NCBI GenBank assembly: GCA_050330855.1
Contig: JBHJNL010000121.1
Coordinates: 1-64,000 of the forward strand
Length of the DNA stretch: 64,000 bases
From: RCC1774 sp050330855
GTDB lineage: Bacteria; Cyanobacteriota; Cyanobacteriia; Thermosynechococcales; Thermosynechococcaceae
Reading direction: 5' to 3'
Of this stretch, positions 58,608 through 64,000 are shown piece by piece (the stretch's first letter is position 1; each line of letters starts with the position of its first letter). Position numbers and translations under genes: made by a program. Below the pieces are notes generated by a model that was given only the letters and a program-made list of their open reading frames with translations, did no database searches and had not been told where the DNA came from.

Positions 58608-60317
58608 ATGAGCTATCGCATGGATCGCCGCGCCTATGCTGAGACCTATGGGCCAACGGTGGGCGATCGCATCCGCCTTGCCGACACCGAACTAATCATC
58701 GAAGTCGAGCAGGATCACACCACCTACGGCGATGAGGTTAAGTTTGGCGGCGGCAAGGTGATTCGAGATGGCATGGGCCAATCCCCGATCACAAACGCGG
58801 ATGGAGCCGTCGATGCGGTGATTACCAATGCGCTAATCCTGGATTGGTGGGGGATTGTCAAAGCCGATATTGGCATTAAAGAGGGAAAGATTGCTGCCAT
58901 TGGCAAAGCGGGTAATCCCAACATTCAAGACAATGTTGATATTATTATTGGCCCAGGCACAGAGGTCATTGCCGGAGAAGGGATGATTCTAACGGCAGGC
59001 GGCATTGACTCTCACATTCACTTTATTTGTCCGCAGCAGATTGAGGTTGCGATCGCCTCTGGCATCACCACCATGCTGGGCGGCGGCACCGGACCAGCAG
59101 CAGGCACCAACGCCACCACCTGCACCCCCGGCCCCTGGAATATCCATCAGATGTTGCGATCCGCCGATGCCTTCCCGATGAATCTGGGGTTTCTAGGCAA
59201 GGGCAATGCGAGTCAGCCTGCCGCCCTAGAAGAGCAGGTGAAGGCGGGTGTAATGGGCCTCAAGCTCCATGAAGATTGGGGCACGACGCCAGCCACGATT
59301 GATACGTGTTTGAGTGTTGCCGATCAGTACGACGTTCAAGTCGCCATCCACACCGATACCCTCAATGAGGCGGGGTTTGTAGAAAATACGATCGCAGCTT
59401 TTAAAAATCGAGTCATTCACACCTATCATACCGAAGGTGCAGGCGGTGGTCATGCCCCAGACATCATCAAGGTTTGTGGCGAAGCCAATGTGCTGCCCTC
59501 TTCGACGAATCCGACGCGCCCTTACACGCTCAACACCCTAGATGAACACCTCGATATGCTGATGGTGTGTCACCACCTTGATGCGGGGATTCCTGAAGAT
59601 GTGGCCTTTGCAGAATCTAGAATTCGCAGAGAAACCATCGCGGCTGAAGATATCCTTCACGATTTAGGCGCGTTTAGCATGATTGCCTCAGACTCTCAGG
59701 CAATGGGGCGCGTGGGCGAAGTAATTATTCGCACTTGGCAGACGGCCCACAAAATGAAGGTGCAGCGGGGGCCACTCCCAGAAGATTCAGATCGAAATGA
59801 CAATCACCGGGCGAAGCGCTACGTGGCGAAGTACACGATTAATCCTGCTATTGCCCACGGGATTGCCAACCATGTGGGTTCTGTAGAAGTCGGCAAGCTC
59901 GCGGACCTGTGTTTATGGAAACCTGCGATGTTTGGCGTCAAGCCAGAGATGGTGATTAAGGGCGGCTTGATTGCCTGGGCACAAATGGGCGATGCCAACG
60001 CTAGCATTCCAACACCGCAGCCGGTGTATATGCGACCGATGTTTGGCGGGTTTGGAGGTGCTATTGCATCTACTTCTCTCACCTTCATCTCTCAAGCTGC
60101 AATGGAGCAAGGCATTCCAGAGCAGATTGGCTTGCAGACTCAAGTAGCAGCCATCTCTGGTACCCGACAGCTCAGCAAACAAGACATGAAGCTCAATGAT
60201 GCTTTGCCCCATATTGAAGTTGATTCTGAGACCTATGAAGTCAGAGCTGATGGGGAGTTGTTAACCTGCGAACCAGCGACGGTGTTACCGATGGCGCAGC
60301 GATATTTCTTGTTCTAG
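58608..60317 (+). CDS. ureC: urease alpha subunit UreC
   Basis: UreC is the catalytic subunit of urease, splitting urea to ammonia and carbamate. The 569-residue protein contains SYRMDRRAYAETYGPTVGDR, the nickel-ligand HIHFICPQQ, the carbamylated lysine in GLKLHEDWGTTP, DVQVAIHTDTLNEAGF, HTYHTEGAGGGHAPDIIKVC and the flap MVCHHLD. Key residues are intact, so it should be active once assembled. GGAG lies 8 bases upstream of the ATG. UreA, UreB and the accessory genes are absent nearby, so ureC stands alone behind hemH. Confidence 0.95.
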   Translation: MSYRMDRRAYAETYGPTVGDRIRLADTELIIEVEQDHTTYGDEVKFGGGKVIRDGMGQSPITNADGAVDAVITNALILDWWGIVKADIGIKEGKIAAIGKAGNPNIQDNVDIIIGPGTEVIAGEGMILTAGGIDSHIHFICPQQIEVAIASGITTMLGGGTGPAAGTNATTCTPGPWNIHQMLRSADAFPMNLGFLGKGNASQPAALEEQVKAGVMGLKLHEDWGTTPATIDTCLSVADQYDVQVAIHTDTLNEAGFVENTIAAFKNRVIHTYHTEGAGGGHAPDIIKVCGEANVLPSSTNPTRPYTLNTLDEHLDMLMVCHHLDAGIPEDVAFAESRIRRETIAAEDILHDLGAFSMIASDSQAMGRVGEVIIRTWQTAHKMKVQRGPLPEDSDRNDNHRAKRYVAKYTINPAIAHGIANHVGSVEVGKLADLCLWKPAMFGVKPEMVIKGGLIAWAQMGDANASIPTPQPVYMRPMFGGFGGAIASTSLTFISQAAMEQGIPEQIGLQTQVAAISGTRQLSKQDMKLNDALPHIEVDSETYEVRADGELLTCEPATVLPMAQRYFLF

Positions 60318-60395
60318 GGAAGAGCTCATAGCAGTGCTTTCGGCATAGGAGCGGCTATTCCTCTCAATGGACTAGATGCCGTCGGTAGAGCATTA

Positions 60396-60545
60396 AGCAG
60401 ATTGAGAACAATACTCCCCATCCTCCTTTATTGAGAACATGGGTATAAATCGTCGTAGTCTTTACATCCTGATGGCCTAATCGCTCCTGTACGGTCGTGA
60501 TCCTTGAGCGGGAATCAAGCATTTTTGCGTAGGTGAGCAAAAAAT
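60396..60545 (-). pseudogene. remnant of an integron-integrase-like tyrosine recombinase
   Basis: On the minus strand the frame encodes SRITTVQERLGHQDVKTTTI then YTHVLNKGGWGV. This matches the C-terminal box II of integron integrases and related XerC-type recombinases, with the second His (LGHQDV) and the catalytic Tyr (IYTHVLN). The IYTHVLNRGG-type ending is most like IntI. The 5' part is lost to frameshifts (a piece FAHLRKNA may precede) and the C-terminus is shifted. The gene is dead. It occupies the 323-base gap after ureC. Confidence 0.7.
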
Positions 60546-60640
60546 ACTATCCCATTGGGCGAGTAGATGCTTAGCAACCCGTGGGAACACTACATTGACA
60601 GGAAAATATATTTCTTGATACAAAAAGTTTTATTTCAATT

Positions 60641-60922
60641 ATGAAACACAAACAAAACGCAGTATTAATCGCAGTGGCCCTCGTGGCAAGTCTCGGTTGG
60701 GGTAGCGCCAGCAAGGCTGCTATGAATACAAAGCCCAAGAGTCCTTCCTCTCAGCATCAAGAAGCTGTGGCTCCAGATCAAGATACATCTATGGCATATG
60801 TTCCGATTCTGCTGGCATCAGGGCTTGTCATTGGCCTAGCGGTTGGGGCAGGCACGTTTTTGCAGAAACTGAGGTTCCGCAATCATGCAGTGACCTCAAA
60901 AGCGATGACCGAGCAAGAATAA
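60641..60922 (+). CDS. small membrane/exported hypothetical protein
   Basis: This 93-residue protein has a signal-like N-terminus (KHKQNAVLIAVALVASLGWG then SASKAA, possible cleavage after SKA), a polar linker and one more hydrophobic helix (about 52-73: YVPILLASGLVIGLAVGAGT) with a basic side. No family was recognised. It is preceded by the integrase remnant and followed 65 bases later by the pentapeptide gene, both on + strand. Confidence 0.5.
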   Translation: MKHKQNAVLIAVALVASLGWGSASKAAMNTKPKSPSSQHQEAVAPDQDTSMAYVPILLASGLVIGLAVGAGTFLQKLRFRNHAVTSKAMTEQE

Positions 60923-60987
60923 TCACCGTTACAGCATTGAAGCAATAGAAACATTAGAGAACTCTACAGAAGGAGTCTTGGGGGACA

Positions 60988-61782
60988 ATGGCTAATCGTG
61001 AACAACGGATGAAATCGGATCAAGTCACTGCTTTTTTAAATAGGTTGACCACGGGGCAGACCGAATTTATGGGTGAGGATTTATCTGGTCTTGAGCTGAA
61101 TCAATCTGTTCTAGGCGCAGTTAATCTGAGTCAATCCAATTTAGAAGGCACAAGTTTGAGCGGGGCCGATCTCCAAGCTGCTTGTCTGCAAGGAGCAAAT
61201 CTAAGGCGATGTGATTTTCAGAAGGCCTACCTAGACTTCTGCAATTTTGAAGCGGCAACGCTTTGTTCTGCAAACTTGAGTCAGGCGAACCTATCTAGTT
61301 CAAACCTTTGCAAGGCGGATCTCACCAACGCTGATTTGAGCGGTGCAAATCTGACTGAGGCCTGTCTCAAGGGTGCTATTTTGCAAGGGGCTAATTTAGA
61401 GAATGTGAATTTTAAAGATGCATCCTATGATCAACAAACCGTTTTTGATGCTGACTTTGACCCAGCGGTAATGGGGCTAAAACTGGACTCGTCAGAACGA
61501 TCTGAACCCGTTCAGCAAGCCTCTCAATCGCAGGGAATTGAGGTCGCTTCAGAGCTAAGTTATCGAGGCTCTAAGGTGCAGAGGGCTGCGGTTCGCTCTG
61601 ACATTCAGCAGGAAAAGACGACTCAAGAGGAGGCCAAGACGTCGTTCTTCTATCGGGGTGCCGCTTCATCAAGCGTAGAGCTGAGTCAGTCATTGCCAGC
61701 TCGGTCCAATGAGTCAGACAAAAAACTGAAAGACCCTGCCAAAGTAAGGCCACGGCGTCGAATGCGGCATGGCCTGATGTAG
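60988..61782 (+). CDS. pentapeptide-repeat protein
   Basis: The 264-residue protein has a run of pentapeptide repeats (about residues 28-155: FMGEDLSGLELNQSVLGAVN, LSQSNLEGTSLSGADLQAAC, NLRRCDFQKAYLDF and more, A(D/N)LxX type) that folds as a right-handed quadrilateral helix. The last 90 residues are Ser/Glu/Arg-rich and probably disordered, ending RRRMRHGLM. Such proteins are common in cyanobacteria; some protect gyrase, but the role is open here. Its C-terminal coding part overlaps the truncated methyltransferase frame on the other strand. Confidence 0.88.
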   Translation: MANREQRMKSDQVTAFLNRLTTGQTEFMGEDLSGLELNQSVLGAVNLSQSNLEGTSLSGADLQAACLQGANLRRCDFQKAYLDFCNFEAATLCSANLSQANLSSSNLCKADLTNADLSGANLTEACLKGAILQGANLENVNFKDASYDQQTVFDADFDPAVMGLKLDSSERSEPVQQASQSQGIEVASELSYRGSKVQRAAVRSDIQQEKTTQEEAKTSFFYRGAASSSVELSQSLPARSNESDKKLKDPAKVRPRRRMRHGLM

Positions 61783-61796
61783 CACCCGATAATTGC

Positions 61797-62017
61797 CAAC
61801 CGCAACCCATCACCAAGGCCGTGGTGGATGCCAACGGCTGCTGAGTGAGCCAGTCTTCGAGGTAGGGATGGGGCGCTAGTTTAGCCCAAGGCACTTGAGA
61901 GGGATCGCCCTGAGCGTCTTGGTAGAGCACCTCAAGCCAGCCTGTTGGATCGGCCGGCGCTGTCGCTGATAACTGCTTAATCTTTTGCCTCAAAGTCTCG
62001 GGCTGCTGCTCAAACAT
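61797..62017 (-). pseudogene. truncated class I SAM methyltransferase (N-terminal fragment)
   Basis: The minus strand encodes MFEQQPETLRQKIKQLSATA, then PTGWLEVLYQDAQGDPSQVP and LVMGCG, the start of a cyanobacterial SAM-dependent methyltransferase through motif I (usually VxGCGxGDD). After GCG the expected Gly-Asp-Asp stretch is absent and the frame runs on into antisense of the pentapeptide gene. Only about 72 residues of the methyltransferase remain, and the SAM pocket is lost. The break falls within 20 bases of the pentapeptide stop, so a rearrangement is likely. Confidence 0.75.
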
Positions 62018-62029
62018 AGGGATGCCGTT

Positions 62030-62482
62030 TTATTGCTCGTGGGTACAGTGCGCTTGGGTGACCTGATGCCGATAGGCAAACATATCGTTGAGTCGAGCTT
62101 TCACCCATTCGCCCAATATTAATTCTGATGGTTCACCCCCCGGAATTTCAAAGTCGATGGCATCGGTCAACCGGGTTTGATCACCTTGGGCATCAAACTG
62201 ATGGCGATGAGTCCAGGCGGCCATCGGCCCGGTCTGCTGCTCGTCGGTGAACTGCTGGTTGGTGACACAGCTCGTATGCACAGAGATCCACTGGACGGGG
62301 AAGGGACCGAGCCAAATGCGAAATTCTGAGAGCGCCCCCACCTCTAGCCCCCCTTCACGGCGAATAATTTGGACGGGCTGCCAAGGTGGCGTCAATAGAG
62401 TGAGAATGTCGGGACGTTCGTGAAACTGCCAGACCGTCGCAACGGGAGCCGCAACAATGCAGGATTTTTCAAAGTGGAGCAT
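62030..62482 (-). CDS. SRPBCC-superfamily protein
   Basis: From ATG 62482 the protein has 150 residues with a START-like fold: HFEKSCIVAAPVATVWQFHE opens strand 1 and helix 1, followed by GLEVGALSEFRIWLGPFPVQ and TRLTDAIDFEIPGG. Such polyketide-cyclase/ligand-binding domains bind hydrophobic ligands in a cavity. A longer frame from 62506 adds 8 residues. It lies 12 bases from the methyltransferase fragment on the same strand. The ligand is unknown. Confidence 0.82.
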   Translation of the reverse strand: MLHFEKSCIVAAPVATVWQFHERPDILTLLTPPWQPVQIIRREGGLEVGALSEFRIWLGPFPVQWISVHTSCVTNQQFTDEQQTGPMAAWTHRHQFDAQGDQTRLTDAIDFEIPGGEPSELILGEWVKARLNDMFAYRHQVTQAHCTHEQ

Positions 62483-62575
62483 ACAGATTCTAAGGGCAGC
62501 ATCCACTCAAGTTTGACACACTCATCGTGCGCGCTGTATGAATCCCAAGGCAGACCCTCAAGACGCTATGGGCCT

Positions 62576-64000
62576 CTAAATCAAGAACTGCTGGGCGCAG
62601 AACCCTGCGTAACGAGATGTCGTTTGACCACTTAAATATTCATGGGTGCCGGATTCAACCACCTGCCCTTTCTCAATCACCAAAATCCGACTGGCCCGTC
62701 GAACGGTGGTTAATCGATGGGCAATGATAAACACTGTTCGCCCCTGCATCAGACGCTCTAGTGCTTCTTGTACTAATGCCTCTGATTCTGAATCAAGGGC
62801 AGAGGTGGCTTCGTCGAGAATCAAAATACGAGGGTTGAGCAGGACGGCTCTTGCGATCGCAAGTCTCTGGCGCTGCCCTCCTGACAAAGTGACGCCTCGT
62901 TCTCCCAGTTGGGTGTCATAGCCTTCAGGGAACTGCTCAATAAAGGTGTGGGCATTGGCAATCTGCGCTGCTTCTTCAACCGCTTTGGGGTCGAAGCGAG
63001 TTTTACCGAAGGCAATATTCTGGGCAATGGTCCCAGAAAATAACAGCGTCTCTTGGGGGACAATGCCAATCTGCTGCCGTAGACTGCTCAGGGTCACGGA
63101 TTGAATATCAACCCCATCAATCAAAATTTGCCCCGACTGGGGATCATAAAAGCGCGGTAGCAGGTTTACCAAAGTCGTTTTCCCTGCGCCCGATGCTCCC
63201 ACGAGGGCAATGGCTTCCCCCGGCTGGGCCGTTAAGGTCAACCCTTTGAGAATGGGCTGATCGGGGCGGTAGGCAAAGCTTACGTTTCTAAACTCTACGG
63301 TTCCCTGAACGGCGGCGAGGGTGACCGCCTCGGGGGCATCAATGACCGTGGGCTGTACGGCTAAGAGTTCAAACACCCGATCAACCGAGGCTTGCCCCTG
63401 TTTGTATTCATTGAAGTTAGCGGTGAGCAAATTGATGGGATCAATGAGCAAGGCAACGGCCGTAATAAAGCTAATGAATTCGCTGCCCTTGAGGTTGTCG
63501 AGGGCAATTTGCCAGCCGCCGATTAAGAAGAGCAGGGCCACCGCAACCGCCTCTAAAAAGCCCACCACCGGATATTGAATGGCCTTCACTCGCTCAGCGG
63601 CATACTTAGCCCGTCGGTTCCGATCTGCGGCCCGTTTAAACCGCCGCATTTCGTAGTCTTCTGCGGCGAAGGCTTTCACGAGTCGGATGCCCCCAAACAC
63701 CTCAGTGAGCAGCGCCGATAGGTTAGAAATCTGATTTTGGCTGCGGCGCGAAAAAGCCAAGAGGCGCTCACCAAACCAGCCAATCAGCACCGCCATCACC
63801 GGGGCCAACAGCAGCGTTGCCAGGGTCAAGGGCCAGTTGAGATAAATCATATAGGCCAGCACTGCAATGAGCTGCAGCACACAGGGCAACGCTTGATGAA
63901 AGAGCTTATTGAGAACTTCGCCAATGCGGTCTACATCTTCGGTGAGGCGGTAGGTGAGGTCGCCGGTTTTAGTTTGCTCAAAATAGTCGAAGTTGAGCCG
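62576..64000 (-). CDS. ABC exporter, MsbA-type (5' part outside the window)
   Basis: This membrane-ABC fusion protein continues past the right edge: the frame reads RLNFDYFEQTKTGDLTYRLT upstream of the first in-window start-like TTG at 63889. The transmembrane part (YMIYLNWPLTLATLLLAPVM) leads to a nucleotide-binding domain with Walker A (ALVGASGAGKTTLVNLLPRF), signature GVTLSGGQRQRLAIARAVLL, Walker B (ILILDEATSALDSE) and the H-loop IIAHRLTTVR. It belongs to the lipid/multidrug exporter group. The specific substrate (lipid A, glycolipid or other) cannot be read from this. Confidence 0.93.
   Translation of the reverse strand, partial: RLNFDYFEQTKTGDLTYRLTEDVDRIGEVLNKLFHQALPCVLQLIAVLAYMIYLNWPLTLATLLLAPVMAVLIGWFGERLLAFSRRSQNQISNLSALLTEVFGGIRLVKAFAAEDYEMRRFKRAADRNRRAKYAAERVKAIQYPVVGFLEAVAVALLFLIGGWQIALDNLKGSEFISFITAVALLIDPINLLTANFNEYKQGQASVDRVFELLAVQPTVIDAPEAVTLAAVQGTVEFRNVSFAYRPDQPILKGLTLTAQPGEAIALVGASGAGKTTLVNLLPRFYDPQSGQILIDGVDIQSVTLSSLRQQIGIVPQETLLFSGTIAQNIAFGKTRFDPKAVEEAAQIANAHTFIEQFPEGYDTQLGERGVTLSGGQRQRLAIARAVLLNPRILILDEATSALDSESEALVQEALERLMQGRTVFIIAHRLTTVRRASRILVIEKGQVVESGTHEYLSGQTTSRYAGFCAQQFLI

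Noticed and set aside
1..64000. CRISPR arrays, rRNA and tRNA genes
   Set aside because: I looked for regular spacer repeats and tRNA T-loop patterns and saw none; a covariance-model scan would be needed to be certain.

Overview
The window comes from a cyanobacterium. The octamer GCGATCGC (HIP1) recurs throughout, inside and between genes. The gene set is also typical: NtcA, a flavodiiron protein of the Flv3 type, ferrochelatase with a C-terminal chlorophyll-binding (CAB) helix, DHNA-CoA hydrolase for phylloquinone, a NIL-domain ferredoxin and DUF1824. The sequence does not fix the genus. Almost all of it is chromosomal housekeeping DNA with densely packed genes on both strands. I see no rRNA, tRNA or CRISPR array.

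Layout. 1-5.5 kb: three small hairpins, a membrane protein, ntcA with a perfect GTA-N8-TAC NtcA site shared with divergent fabI, a TauE/SafE permease, and an ECF sigma/anti-sigma pair followed by a secreted protein. 5.8-9.4 kb: a MazF-type toxin-antitoxin pair, mutS and a decayed IS630 transposase. 9.5-15.3 kb: GNAT enzyme, fasciclin protein, GIY-YIG protein, recN, coaE and an FHA/receiver-like protein. 15.3-22 kb: the outer-membrane cluster purC-bamA-lpxC-fabZ-lpxA-lpxB, all leftward, which joins lipid A synthesis to outer-membrane protein insertion. 22-26.8 kb: DUF1824, inositol-phosphatase-like protein, metallophosphoesterase, purH, esterase. 26.8-36.6 kb: an alpha-oxoamine synthase divergent from an MFS exporter, two lipoproteins, a SpoIIE-type phosphatase, ftsY, an HpnB-like glycosyltransferase overlapping a dual-specificity phosphatase.

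36.9-45.6 kb looks more accessory. It holds a DUF2726 protein, a chimeric antitoxin/Uma2-tail protein, a divergent TetR/SDR pair resembling E. coli bdcR-bdcA, a type II NADH dehydrogenase with DoxX, an alpha/beta hydrolase with Cys at the nucleophile position, glpK with a 38-codon membrane ORF behind it, and an SRAP protein. 45.7-54.4 kb: an amino-acid-oxidase-like flavoprotein, NIL ferredoxin, ArsH, DHNA-CoA hydrolase, a large membrane-anchored coiled-coil protein ending in a BRCT domain, and a possible small RNA. 54.6-64 kb: a PARG-like gene broken by one in-frame stop, flv3, hemH, ureC without ureA/ureB nearby, an integron-integrase-like remnant, a pentapeptide-repeat gene abutting a truncated methyltransferase, an SRPBCC protein and an MsbA-type ABC exporter running off the right edge.

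The most notable signals are the remnants and junctions (IS630, IntI-like, PARG nonsense codon, methyltransferase truncation, Uma2 tails), the BRCT coiled-coil protein, the FHA/pseudo-receiver fusion, the oxoamine-synthase/MFS divergon and several small structured or coding elements. I did not find a clear multi-gene defence island.
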